DNA of 64,000 nucleotides, from contig JAKSXM010000272.1 of assembly GCA_022575985.1 (NCBI GenBank), positions 6,076,001-6,140,000 of the forward strand. Direction: 5' to 3'. The notes under the pieces are model-generated. The model saw nothing but the letters and a program-made list of their open reading frames with translations, was not told where the DNA came from and made no database searches. This document shows, one piece after another, positions 47,860-61,451 of the stretch; the first letter of the stretch is position 1; each line of letters begins with the position of its first letter. The position numbers and the translations under genes are program-made. The DNA is from Anagrus nilaparvatae (Eukaryota > Arthropoda > Insecta > Hymenoptera > Mymaridae).

Positions 47860-50800
47860 ATTTTCAATTTTTTTTGTTATTGAAGTAATTTACATGCAGT
47901 TTTTTTTTCAAAGTAGACATTCTAAATATTCAGATGCTATGGTACTTTTTGTTTTGAAATTGTTTAAAAATGAAATTTTTATTAAAAATAGTAGGTAAAT
48001 AATATTGGATTAATTAAATATAGAGTTATGGAGAGTAAAAGAAAAAATATAGAGGTATAGATATAATGCAGGCAATTATCAAAAATCTTTGAAGGTACAT
48101 AAAGACAGAATGTTTACCCAGTCTACTTGAAAAAAAAAAATCGAGTCTCGAAGAAAAAGAGAGGATTGAGTATATATAAACATTAGCAAGAATCTCTGAC
48201 GATGATGGCTTTATACTACTTATTGGTATATGGACTCAGCCTCAATACCCCTAGTCGATACAAAATTCTTTTGAAAGAATTTTTCTTTTTTCTCTCTTTT
48301 CAATGAGTCTATATAGGAAATATATGTACATATAGTTTTGTAAAGCAAGCGGTTTTTACTATTATATGGACCTTTATGTATATACGAAACGCCTATAAAC
48401 CACGCGGCCTCCTGCTTAATGAAACATAAATTATTCAATCGAAATCAGCCAGTACCCTATCTTTATTTTAGATCCCTTTTATATAGAATATTTTTTTTCT
48501 TATGTTAGTTAATCTATATTTTTTATACATAGGATATACACTTGTTTATTTTTCTTTTGGATCTTTCAAGTTCGCAGGTTCTTTATAACCTCTTTTTTCT
48601 TTTTTCTATTTTTTTTTTTTTATTACTGTCGAATGGACCAAAGTGATGTTCTTATCAAAACTAACTTGAAAAAAAAAATACACATTCAGCCAATTCAAAT
48701 ATTATAACCCTACTTTTTGCTCTCTTATAGGAACTTGGAGTGGTTTTGGGATACAAAGTGCGATACGTACAAAGTCTCGTGGTCGATTGCTTGGACTTAT
48801 AGAAAAGAGTTTTTTCTTTCACATCCCTTGTTTTTTAATACAAATACACCTACGTTTAATAGGGGTTTATTGTATGTATTTTATTTTTAAGTGTGTGTTA
48901 TGTACGATTACCCAGTCTGTCGCTTCTATATTACTAATATTTATTTCTCTTTGATCCCCTAAATTTATATGTTAATAAACATTTTTTATTTATTTATGTA
49001 ATATTTCACGTTTTTTAGATAATTATTTTTTTTAATAAGTTTGGTAACTTACCTATTTCTTTGATAACTTTGTGTTTTGCTAGTACAAGAAAATAAACTG
49101 ATTATTTATATTTTGAGCAAACTGTTTTTTAAATACCGTATAGTCTCATATTAAGAATGATACTATTCAAAGTATTCAAACATTTTATAATTCTCCTAAT
49201 TAGTATTATTTACTTGATCTTTAAATAATTTTAATTTAGATAGGCATCATTAGCAAATAAGAGATTTGTGTTTCTCTATAAATTGATGACCAATTTAACA
49301 ACTTATCTGTCTATATACATTTAGAAATGTGAGGTAATAGCGTGGTTACTTGAAAATCCGGGTGTACGAAAGGCTTCAGAGGTCCGTAAGTACAGTTTTA
49401 AATCGAGAATTTCTTTGTAATTACGATTCTAAGATTATTTACGTTAAAAAAGAGGAGAAATAGTAAAAAATTAACCACTGCAATTAAAAAAATTATGACT
49501 TATCATTATAACTTATAACTTAAAATTAACGAAAAATTTTGATAAATATAATCAAGACATCGCATCGTAAAGCCAGGGAATTTTTCGATTCAGATCTGTA
49601 ACTGGACGTTTGAAGTGTTTTGGGTATATCCGAAAACTGAGCCAAATCTCTACTAAAAACTATTGTCAGATACCGCGATTTATATTCAGCAACTAATCAC
49701 TCAGTACTCCTATTTCCCTTCCTTCAATTTGATAATTAGTGTCTGACAAATTCTTCGAGTATTTTAATGTTAAAAAAAGTTCATTTGTTTTGCGTAGAAT
49801 CAAAATTTAGCTTTAACAAAAAGTTTAGAAAATTAAGATTTAATTTGTTAACAGTTTATATCCTGAATAAATTATAAATTTTAAAAGTCTAATTTTTTAT
49901 TTATTTTGTTGTGGAAATGAAATTTCCGTCTATCAAAATTATTATAAGTTAACTTTTTGTTTGATTTTCTCAAAATGTATAATAAAATAATAAGAGCTGA
50001 TTGAACGTAATTGCGTGTTAAGTTCAATGTATTTTGTATGATATAAGCCTAAAGGAAGAAAAGTTAAATTCGCGTGGGAGAAACGATCTGAAAATGACGG
50101 GCTCGAAATTCCGGAAAACTTGAAAATCGAGGGTTGAATTATTAAGTAGCACCCCATCAAAATAGTATATGTATGTTTTACTACATGTCTCCCTTGCCAA
50201 TACAAGAAAAAAAAGTAGAATAATACTATAAATACTATAAATGTATAAACTTCGACTAATCTATGTAGAATTTTTTGACAAAAAACATCTTTACTTTTAG
50301 AAAATAGTCGGTTTCGTTTACTTGAGCAACGATGCACATCAATATTTTATAATATAGAAAATAAAAATGGGGGAGTGTATGTATATGAAAAAAACAACAA
50401 ATATATTTTCTTTATTTTCTCCCTATGGATTTTCTGGCATTTCGCGAAATATTGTTTTAGAGAAGGGATATCTAGAGGGATAAAATTGATAGGGTGGGAT
50501 GTATTATATTTTAGGGCTAAAATACTCTGTCCACGTATAAAGAATTTCTGTTTTATAAGAGCAAATCATTTATTATAGGCTCTTTGTGCTTTTAAATGTT
50601 TCATCATTTTTTATTTTATTTTCCTAATATTGGGTTAAATTATTATTTATAAAATCCATTAGCTTACTTACAATCCTTTTGCCACAAGTGGAATTCCACA
50701 CGTGGCTGAAGAATTGTTTCAGACAAAATCACCCTGTATATAGATGGAATCGTGTCTTGTAAGTTTTTCAGGTTAAAAAATAGAGCGCTCTGTCCAATTC

Positions 50801-52949
50801 GTGGAGAAATTAGGTCCCCAGTTCATTTCGATATTTCCGCCTTTATCATGCTTTTATTGATTCTTTATGTGTAGGGGTGTATGCTCGAAAAGGTGTATCC
50901 TCTATTTCTTAGAACATATTCAATGAATCAAAAATCCCAAATTTTTTGAAATCAGATCTAGATGTGGGCTTTCAGTATGGAATGATTTCATCCAGTCTTT
51001 GCGATTTTAGATATTTTTTAATTTTAATCTCCAGACGGTGTCTAATAACTGAAAGCTACGTCTAATAACTAAAAACTTAATGGAGTATGTGATTCTGCCT
51101 AAAGTAAAAGTCTTGGTTTTTATAAATCATAGCAATTTTTTCTTGCTTAAATGATTGCAAATGACTTAAAACGTATAAAAAATTTAAAAATAATTTTTCA
51201 ATCTTAAAAATTTTTTTTTTTTAATTTTCTTTACGTTTCAGATCATTTGCAATCGTTTGAAAAAAGAATTGCTGATTCGTTACCGACAAACGAAAACCCG
51301 CTTGCTGTAAACAATTTTTTTTTCAGTATACACATTAATTGTTTAATTTTAAATTTATTATCAGGACAGATTATCTTTTATAAAATACGTAAACAATAAA
51401 TAAACATGCAAAGGTAAATATAAATTTCATCGATCAATTGCAGTGCAAAGACTATTTTGAAATGGAGCAACTATATATAAGGTTTTTAATAAAGTTTATC
51501 AGGAAAGTTAATTTTAATACACATAAAGCTAATATGCATATGCTTTAGTTTTACATTAAGGTGAATCTAGGATATTATAATTTATCTGATGTAATATGCA
51601 GTGGAATGACGACTTTGATTACTTGTTATCGAAGCAACTCTTAGTATAGATAAGGTTCTAAACTTGTTCGTGTAGGTAATTAATAATCATAGCCAATATG
51701 TTTACTGATATAACGATCCATCTTTGGTTAGTCTTATCGTTAACAGTTTATCTCATAAACTTGCAAATGATGCATGTTAGTTTTGGTCAAGTTTACGTTA
51801 AGTAGTTTAACTTATTATTTTTCCTTATTTATTCAGATTCGAGTTAAATTCAATAGGTATAAAGACTAGTGGTTTATTGACTTTTGGCATAGTTCTTACA
51901 AAACAAAAGCTATAAATTCAAACTATCAATTCAGCGATATGTTGTAGTAACTTAATAAACTTTATAGGAACTTTATAATATAAATTAACGACCAATGCTA
52001 CATAGCAAGACTCACATTAGAAAATTGATCGAACAATAAAGTATATAGAATGTACAAAGTGCCGATAAACAACTTGACGCTTATATTTCGCTTTCTCTCT
52101 CGAACTAATTCACTTTTTCCATATCACCCTTACATTATTATAAACTCAGCGAAAAGGGTTCTTGATCGGGTCCTTGTCGTCATTATTATCAACAAAGAGA
52201 AAATATATATATTATATTGCAAGCTTAAGCTCTTCGATAGCTTTTAATACATTAAATACACTCACACAATCGTCTCTTTTATTTTGTACAATTAAAATTT
52301 TCTTTAAGTGTATTATAAAATATAGAAAATTTTATGTGGAAGTAAATGGCTCATTATAGATTATGTACATTAGCATGGGCGTTATTTTATCAAATTGATT
52401 ATTTTTAAATATGCTATTTACCAAAAACTACTAAATATATTAGATCTCCTAAATTTTACTTTAACCCTAAAAAAAATTGTAAAAATTATGAAAGGATGAG
52501 TTTTATAAGTTATTTCTACCTTTCACGAGTCAAAAAAAACAAAAAAACTTTTTTAGAAAAGTCTTAATTTTTCCGAAATGTTTAATAAAAAAAAAGTTTG
52601 TTGCTTGACTATTCTGTAAAATAACACCCCATCTTAACCTAAAAAGAACATTAGTTTTTAATGTTCAAATTTAAAAATTAAAAATAAAATAAATTGCACT
52701 AATGCTAATTACGATTCTATAGATTTAATTTATTTAATTGATAACACTAAAATTTTCGTCCATTAAAAAACTTGTAACTGGTTTGTGTAAACAAAACCAA
52801 AATGTATGGAACAGGTTTACTACAGCTCTGAGCTGGGTATAATGCATAAATTTTACGCAAAATTGCAATGCAATTTGCTATCTTTATAATATTTAATTAT
52901 CATCTTTACTAAGTTAAGATTCTAAATCCAAATTATGCTGATTCGGTGT
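47860..52949. other. AT-rich sequence; unrecognised long ORF and a palindrome
   Basis: A minus-strand frame of 131 codons (49942-50337) starts MHRCSSKRNRLFSK and contains a hydrophobic segment FIVFIVLFYFFFLYW that could span a membrane. It matches nothing I know and may be chance in a locally less AT-rich stretch. A near-palindrome GCCACAAGTGGAATTCC...GTGGC lies at 50681-50706 and contains a CACGTG box. Other frames (48220-48438, 50375-50578, 52050-52359) are unrecognised. Confidence 0.35.
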
Positions 52950-53095
52950 TATTATTATTCTAGGTCCCTAAACCGAAAATATTGTCTCTAAATTGAAATT
53001 ATTCTCCCATTGACCCCCCCCCCCCCCCTCTTGATTTTCGAATTCCCAGAGTACTCTTCCCTATAAATATCTTAGATGTTATAAAGGGTTTTTTT
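52950..53095. repeat. Dispersed repeat C, copy 3, with a 15-C run
   Basis: The complement matches both 30745-30870 (TAGGTCCCTAAACCG side) and 26590-26690 (CTTGATTTTCG side), so this copy joins the two halves seen elsewhere. A run of 15 C (53014-53028) replaces the short G-rich tract of the other copies. Assembly length of such a run is unreliable. Confidence 0.65.
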
Positions 53096-56000
53096 GAAAA
53101 AATTCCAAATAATTGAAATTTTTTTGATATCTAGAAAATGGTATTATTTAGCAAACACTTAGAAATAATGAATTTGAAAAACGTTTAATTTAAAATTTTT
53201 GTTAAAGAAAGTAACTAAGTTTATTTAGAAAATTCAAGTAATCTAATAAAAAAATCAAGTTGACAAAATAAAATGTGTTTAATTTAAAAATAGAAATTCA
53301 CAATAAATTTCTTATCGTTGGTACTATGGTAGCTAGAATAATATTATATTTTCATATATTTTCGTAAATTCCAATGAGATCGAGAGTTATAAGGAAATAG
53401 TAAACTAAAATTCCAATAAAATGTTTAGTAAACTCGAGTATGATAAGAATGAAAATTTAGCTCAGAAAGATATAAATATTATTATACTGGAATTCAATAT
53501 ATCAAAATACTTATAACTTCAATTTGTCATCTCTTTTGCTCTTTTTTTTCCTTACTTGACATTCGATACAGCAGTATGTATTTTCATTCCTGAGAAAATA
53601 AGAAAGCCATAAACTTACTATTATAAGTATTTACTGAACTTATACATTTTAGATTTGATAAATCATGTCAAAGAAAATATTCAACAATGTATTTTATAAC
53701 ATACCGAATATTATTTATTTTTCTCAAATATTTAATATCTATCTTTCTGTACACGTTGCTGAATTTATCTTTTTTATTGAAAAAGTATACATTTCAAATG
53801 ATATCAAATAAACTTTTATTCAATATTAAGAAATTTAAGCTATCGTAAATTTTCCATTTTGGGGACATTCTGTTGTGTATTGCTTCAAGGTCTGATTATT
53901 TTCTTATTACATCATTTGAATGGGAAAAAAAGGAGGGGAATTTTTTCGTGGTCTACTGGCCAACTAATATTCTTTTAAATTTAAAATTTTATTCCTAACT
54001 GATTTTTAACTTGGTGGTAATAAATTTTATCACAAATCCCGTATCAAATTAATTCGAAATATCGTATAGTTTGGGATTGTTAAAATTCAACAAAAATTTT
54101 CTTTATTTCTCACTCGTTTTTTCCAATTAAAGACATTAAAAGGAGAAAACATCGTTAGAATTAAGGTATAGAATTTGCAACATTAAAATAACGATAAGAA
54201 AAAGGATTGCAGAAGGGGGATTAACACATATTCTCTTATCAAAGAGCGAATATCACATTTTATACATTTACTTTTTCTCTATATCCTATCTTCCAATATA
54301 ATGCAAAATATAGTTTAATTTTATGACTTTTTCTTCCTTGTTGTGTGAAAAAGGATATAAAGATTGAAATCTTAAAAAATTTATTGAATTACAAAAGCAA
54401 TTAAAGATATTACTCGAAAGTTTATTGATTCTATTAGACAGAAAGTCTCTTGAGAAAATGAAAAGACTAAATGATTAACTACTTTAAGGTCAGTTTAAAC
54501 GAAGAATTTAAGCTAACCCGTATTTGATTGTTTAATTAGTAACATGAGCTGACCTTCTAAAACTACAGCGTATTTCCCAAAAGGACAAGAGAGTGATTTT
54601 TGGTTTTCTCTCTATCTTATTTCAAGAGGAAGTTTAGATTTCAACTGTATAGGGGTATTAATCCCTTTTTGTCTTGGCTGTTTATAAAGAAAGTCCACTC
54701 GTTAAGACACCGCTATATTGTTTGTCTTTATAAGAGAGTACCCTATCATTACCTTAAAGATTCCCTTTTCTGTGGTCTTCTCTTTCTTACTATTTCAAAA
54801 CACACAAACAAACCTTTAAGGAAGTATCTTAAAGGGTCTTCTTTGCAGTTATATACTACCGGTCTGATACTTTTATTTATGTATACAAGATATCTTGTTG
54901 TAAGTCTTAGATATATTTTACTCTTTATTCTATTTATTTGTATTCATTTGTTTAACCACTAAAATATTAGCTACGCTAACGCTCCTTGTGGTCCCGTATT
55001 TGATCTTATTTAAATTTCCTTTTTTTAAATCTTTATAAGAAGTTAAATGTGCTTTTTTAAGACGTTTAAAGTAGACGACCCATTTTTAGAACAATAACAT
55101 AAAGTGAATCTTGGATTGTAAAAATTTTTAAAATGGTGGGCATTTAAAAAAATTGCCTGGAATTAAATTTTTCAATAAAGCTCAAAAATATCAGTTTAAA
55201 AAAAAGGAAATTACTCATAAAAATTGCTATTTCGTAAGATTAAAAATTGGAAATGTTATTCAAACTCGAAAATATTCTGCATATTTTATGAATTTCTTAT
55301 TGAATAAATGAAAAAACAAAAGAATTTTAATTTATTTAATTAAAATCCTACGCATTTCAAACAATAATGGCAATGCATTTGATAATAAGCCAATTTTACT
55401 GTTAATTTATTATTAGTTTCTGAAAAATTATAGTTATAAATCGGTCAAGCTATGTTTTTAATTTGTTTTTTTAATAAAATTTTTCATCGTTCTACGATGC
55501 GACACAAAATACAAAAAAATTTTTTCAATGTCTTCATGCCCAAAACCAAGTTAGAAAGTATACCTCATATATACCGATAACTTACCTAAAATTTATTAGC
55601 AAACAAATTAAAGTTAGTGCTAAAAAATTGTTAATATTTAGCAAAAAGATTTGATTTACTATCATTATTTTTTATCGTTAAAAAAGAAGAAAAACAATAT
55701 AGAAATGAAATATTGATTTTTATTTAGAAAGTTTTAGTACATATGTGGGGAATGTTTTATATAATGAAACCTCTATTAATTTGATACGTTAAAAAGTTTT
55801 AAAAATATGAATACACAAAACTTTATTTCAGATTAAAGTCATTACACACACGTAATTTTCTAATAATTCATATAATTTAAAAAATTTATCTGAAAATAAA
55901 TAGAGAAAAAAAAGTATATTAAGATAACCCGCGTGAAATACCATGTAAACATTTGCAATAGATTTGCGAGCTATTCAAACGGTTAACCAACATCCTTTAT

Positions 56001-58651
56001 AGACCCTTGAGTATTTCTTAAAGCCAGTCCGCGAAATATTTCTTTTCACTTTATAGAAATTTCAATATTTTCCTTTTTTTTCCTTTAACTTCGCCCCTTT
56101 TGTATTTTCAAACAATTGATATTCTTCGTTGTGTAAAGAAACAGATTTTATATAAGTCTCTGATTTCTCTTATTATTATATGATGTTTGAACAAATAATA
56201 AATGAAGGAAAAAGTTGGTTATGCAGAAGAAAATCACTAAAATTATATATACAGAACCCAAAGAAGTTTACTTTTCAGAAAATCTTTAGTAACTTTAAGA
56301 ATTATCCACACCAATTATCAAATATCTTATTGTACAAATTTACTTAAGAATTTATATATTTGCTTTTAAATTTTTCTACTTTTTTCAAATTACTTTCTTT
56401 CTTTCATTTTTTATTGCTTACGATCTTAACGTTAACCATCCGTGTGTAAAAGCAAAGATGCAGAATGTATTAGTTAGTTTGTTTACGAGTTTGATGGTTG
56501 ACCTCGGAAATATATAACTCCTTGTGCGGTTGCTCCTCAATCTTGTCCAACAAAAGACTATTTAAAAAATATCTAATTTAATACTAAATAGATTTTAATT
56601 GCTTTAAGTAAATTTATTTTAAATTTGTTGGGGTCTGACCATACCGTTACTAATACTACTTGCATGCAAATAAAAAACTATTTTATGCAGTTTTAGTATT
56701 TTTTTATTTAATTATCTTTTGATGCATCTTTTGCTTAGTTAACTTATATAATAGTTATTTTTCAACTTGTTGTGAAAGAGTTCATTTTTACCGAATGCGA
56801 AGGGTTACGGGACGGAGGGTTAGTGATTGCATTTAACATGACAAACATTTCTGTAATAAGTTTAGAACCATAATTTACAAAAATAAAGGCCAGCTTAGTA
56901 TTTTTCTGCCCAAGTTGTGTAGAATCATTTTAAATAAAAACATTTGTGATTTCCTAAAAAACCTGCGTTTTCAAATTTACTGAAATTTGAAAAAAAAACT
57001 GCGGCTAATTCTTCAAAAAATATTTCTAAAACTATTTATAAATTAACGTTAGCCACTTTATCTTAACGTATTAATCTACCTTAATTTATTCACATACAAA
57101 TTATTTAACGAGGAAAACAACATTTGGATAGAAAAAAATCATTCGTTTTTTTTCTTATGCAGGTACTATTATGCAGTTATTTTTTCGTCACGATAGACGA
57201 ATTTTTTATATTTGTAAACATGAAAGGATTTTTTGCATTATTTAATGAAAAATTTTATGTTAATTTTGTAATAAATACTCCTGTAAATTAGTATTTATGT
57301 TTAATTTAAATGCATTTCCAGGTAAAGTAATAGCCCATGAGCTAGCGCCACGTGAAGTGAATTTCTCCAACTAAGTTTACAGAGAACATGAAAAATCAAG
57401 GAGAATTTATGCATATAATAATAAGAGTATAAGAAGAAACAAGTGACTTTTGGAAGGGCTGTTATTTCATCTGGAAATACAAGAGAGTAGGAGAATTTGA
57501 CGTAGGGGTAGGAAAATTTTTTACCCCTACAGTTTTCCCACTCTACGTCTATTAAATTTTAACAATTCTTAGGTAGTAGGGATAAAAACTAGCTAGAGAC
57601 AAAGAGAAAAGAAAAGGGGTAAAAAAAGGAAGAAAATAGAAATTCGATGTACATAACACAAACATCGAATGACTAATACACACATCAATATTATAACAAG
57701 ACATCGAATGCATAAGTAGTAGCACTTAACTAAAATTTACATATTTTCTCTCTAAATTATTATCAACCATTTCCCTGCAATTCTCATTTTTCCTTCTCGA
57801 CTGCTGTATCAAGAAAATGCTTTTCCTACCTAAATTTTCTATGTCCAGTATTCCTGCTATAATATTAAATTATGAATTACGTTTGTTCATATCCCTTTTT
57901 ATATATAGATGAACCGCGAATACCTGAATATTCGCCTCTCTCTCTCTCTCTTTTTATATATATTAATAAAATGTATGCATAGTTGATCATTGCGAATATT
58001 ACACACTCACATATATATAGAAACATTATTATATGCTTCTGACGTTCATTATTTAAGTCCATGCAAATTTTATGATAAGCTAACGCCTTTTATTAATAAT
58101 TTATTATTACTGAAAATTCAATTGAATTTTGATTTTTCTTCTTTTTTTTCTTATTATCATTATAATAAGAATAGTTTTATTCAAAATGAAAATTTCGTTA
58201 TTCCATTATTTCAATTATTATTATTACGCTGTTTTATATTAAGATTTTAATATGAAATTATTTTGACATTTTATTTAATTTTAAATTTTCTATTTTAATT
58301 GAGAGATTTTTCTATTAATTGTTATGTTTCATTTTATTACTTCTAATTTAATCTTTTATATGTATATAAATAGAAAATTTATTTTTAGCTTGCGTTTTAA
58401 TTTAATTTTACTTCATTTTTATTGATTTTTTACTTTTTTCTTTCTTATCACATAATAGATATTTCAATTTTCATCTTTATTGGTAAAACAATTTATATCA
58501 ATAAAAACTGCTTTTTCATATTATTTTCATTTTTGAGGTTAACTCAATCTGTTAAAATTCTTGAATTTTTAATGCATTTGCAAAAATTTTTAAGCCTACA
58601 AGCTATATTAAATAAAAAATTGACTACAGCAACCAAAAATTTATTTTATAT
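53096..58651. other. AT-rich sequence; unrecognised ORF at 54600-54962
   Basis: A plus-strand frame of about 120 codons (54600-54962) begins at a TTG, has no domain I know and ends with a hydrophobic leucine/isoleucine-rich stretch. It lies in a less AT-rich section, so a non-coding conserved region is as likely as an exon. A CT microsatellite is at 57935-57950. An inverted pair GTAGGGGTA/TACCCCTAC lies near 57501-57532. Nothing else is supported. Confidence 0.35.
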
Positions 58652-58655
58652 TTAA

Positions 58656-59383
58656 GGTAGGGGATCGAATTGAAAAGGCGTTTTTCAAGATATTTTTCTT
58701 TATTTAATTTCTCATCCCCTGTATTAGTTATCAGTTTAAAATTTTTTTTATGCATTTATTAGGCATTTATATACATGACAAAATTTTTTTTTTTAATTTT
58801 TATAATTAGTTATATTTATAGAGGGTGCCAAAGTACAGGTGTGAAAAATCCATTCAGTCCATGGCCAGGAGTTAATCTCCGAATTGGCTGGGCCGATTTT
58901 CAAAAACTTAAGTGCGTTTTCTTTATTAAAGTATATTACAGGGCAATTTACCTAAAATAGAAAAAAAAATAAAAAAATAAAAAAATGGGCAAGCCGGAAA
59001 AAAAATTAAAAAAAATGGACGTTTTTTTGCCCTATTACGCTTGGTAAGGGCATATTTAAATTAATTTTTTTATAACTTTATGGTAAATTGCTCTGTAATA
59101 TACTTTATTAAAGACAACGCACTTAAGTTTTTAAAAATTGGCCCAGTCAATCCGGAGATTAACTCCTGGCCAGTCGAAAAAACGTAGTTTCGAGATAATC
59201 GCGTTTGAAAATTTTTTTTTGTATTACTTCTTAAGTATTTCGCACGTTTAAAATCGTGTAATATCGTTATAAAGCAGAATTTTGCCTAAATATTTTAGGA
59301 GGGAATTTTTCAAGGTATAAAGAGTTGGAAAAAAAATTTTTAAAAATTTTGAGTTTTTGAAAAATCCAATTCGACCCCCTACC
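58656..59383. mobile_element. 728-bp inverted-repeat element flanked by TTAA
   Basis: The left end GGTAGGGGATCGAATTG mirrors the right end CAATTCGACCCCCTACC. TTAA stands on each side (58652-58655 and 59384-59387), the target sequence of piggyBac-type elements, but the terminal bases are not the usual CCY...RGG. A second inverted pair inside (CCAGGAGTTAATCTCCG near 58861 and its complement near 59153) shows that most of the element is two arms. The ORF at 58775-58960 is a by-product. Confidence 0.75.
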
Positions 59384-59416
59384 TTAAACAGCTACAAATG
59401 ACATAATTAGAGGCGT

Positions 59417-59811
59417 GGCCGCCATTCAATGGTCATAACTGTCGTTGTCCATCTGGGTCGATTCTCAGAACCTTGAAATCTAGATTTTCCAAAAATAGAC
59501 CCATAAATGAATTTTGCAGAAAATTTCAATTCCGGATTCGTAAAATCAGAATACATCAAAATTTAGAATGTGATAATTTCCGAAATTCATTTTATGAAAC
59601 CTTGTATTTCATGGTAATTTTTTGCTTTTTATAAATAATAAATTCTGATATTTTATTAAATTTGCACTGATTTTTAGGAATTTAGAATTATCTGCCTTAT
59701 AATCCTTCTAGTTTTTATTATCCTGCATTAGAAATTTTGTTTACTTAATTTTCGGGATTCGGAAAACTGCCCCAGATTGACAACGACGATTATGACCAAT
59801 AAATGGCGCCC
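59417..59811. mobile_element. 395-bp TIR element with 8-bp target duplication
   Basis: AGAGGCGT occurs directly at both borders (59409-59416 and 59812-59819). The termini GGCCGCCATTCAATGGTCAT and, at the other end, the complement GGGCGCCATTTATTGGTCAT are inverted copies that continue through GTCGTTGTC-ATCTGGG. The centre is AT-rich and non-coding. An 8-bp duplication suits hAT or P-like superfamilies. Confidence 0.85.
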
Positions 59812-59819
59812 AGAGGCGT

Positions 59820-60241
59820 ATGTTTCATGTCGGATCGGTTACCTTAAATTTCAGGTTTTTTGCTTTGAGTTGAGTCGAGCCAAGGGAGTTTTCGATTCAA
59901 AATTGTAACTGTAGACTTTTTTCGAGAAATTTCAGGCTTCATAAGAAATCTGATATTACAAAATTGGCAAAAATTTCGGATACCCTACCAGATGTATGGG
60001 TAAACACGCGCGCCTATATATAATTATAAACTAATAAAAAGAAATAATTTTTATTTAGTTAGTTAGTAACTAAGCACCAAGGTACCGTGAGACTTAAAAA
60101 AATTATTTTAAAAAAATAAAATATTTTTTATTTGTTTATCTTGAGTTTTTAACACAACTTGTATTTAAAAAAAAAATCGCTTTAATTTATAAAAAAGAAG
60201 ACTTTTCTTTCAGGCAATATCACATATACCATTCACTTTTT
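59820..60241. other. Spacer, no feature supported
   Basis: Ordinary AT-rich sequence with one stretch (GGGAGTTTTCGATTCA near 59884) loosely resembling 49576-49610. Confidence 0.4.
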
Positions 60242-61451
60242 GGTTCCTCATAGAGGAACCGTTGTGATCGCTCAAAAAATTGCAATATTTTTTTGGTGTA
60301 ATACCTCTTTTAATTCTATGAAAGTACTAATATTTTAAAATATTGTAACCAGTGATATTCCAAAACAATTTATTATCGAACGAATACCTAACTTTTTTTT
60401 CCAAAAATTTTTTTATTAAAAAAATCTCAAAATACTTTTTTTTTTTTTAGTTTGGATGTAATACCTCATTTTTTTCCGCGGAAGTACAAATATCTAAAAG
60501 TATCGTTTTTACACGATATCTTGAATCTTATAATTAATTTTTTGAAAATTTTTTTCACAAAAAAATACAAAAAATACCCATTTTTTTTTCGTTTTGGACG
60601 CAGTACTTAATTTATTTCTTTGGGAGTACTAATTTTGGAAATATGGTTTATAGTAATTTTTTAGATCTGATACTTAATTTTTTCAAATTTTTTTTCTCAA
60701 AATTAAAAAAAAATAAAAATAAAATAAACTGCAATATTTTTTTTCTTTTTGGATGTAGTACTTAATTTTTTTCTATGAAAGTATACCAATATCTGAAAAA
60801 ATATGGTTATTACTCGATATCTGCAATCTGACACTTAATTTTTTGAACCTTTTTTTTTCTCAAAACTTTTTGCATAAAAAAATAAAAAAACCAGCAATAT
60901 TTTTTTGATTTTTTAAAGTAGTACCCCATTTTTCTCTTTAGGAATACTAGTTTTAGAAATATACTTTATAGTAAATTTTTTGGATCTAACTTAATTATTT
61001 GAAAATTTTTACCTCAAAATTTTTCAAACAAAAAAATAAAAAAAACAGAAATATTTTTTTTCGTTTTGAACGTATCACCTAATTTATTTCTATAAAAGTA
61101 CTAATTTTTGAACATATTGTTTTTACTTTATATCTCAAATTTGATACTCAATTTTTTAAAATTTTTTTTCTTAAAATTTTTTGCATAAAAACATTAAAGA
61201 AACAGCAATATTTTTTTTCTTTTTGGACGTAGTACCTAATTTTTTCCTATGAAAGTACTTATATCTAGAATTTTCGTTTTTACCTGATATCTCTAATTGT
61301 TACTTAATTTTTTGAAAATTTTTTTTTCAAGCAAAAAAAATAAAAAAATAGCAACATCTTTTTTCTTTTGGGACGTAGTATTTAATTTTATTCCATGAAA
61401 GTACTAATATCTAGAATTATCTTTTTCACTAGGTAAAATAGACTATTAATA

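Noticed and set aside
53014..53028. 15-C run as a functional structure
   Set aside because: A single homopolymer in a repeat copy; its length may be a sequencing artefact.
57935..57950. CT microsatellite as a promoter element (GAGA-type)
   Set aside because: Simple repeat with no adjoining gene or initiator to support a function.
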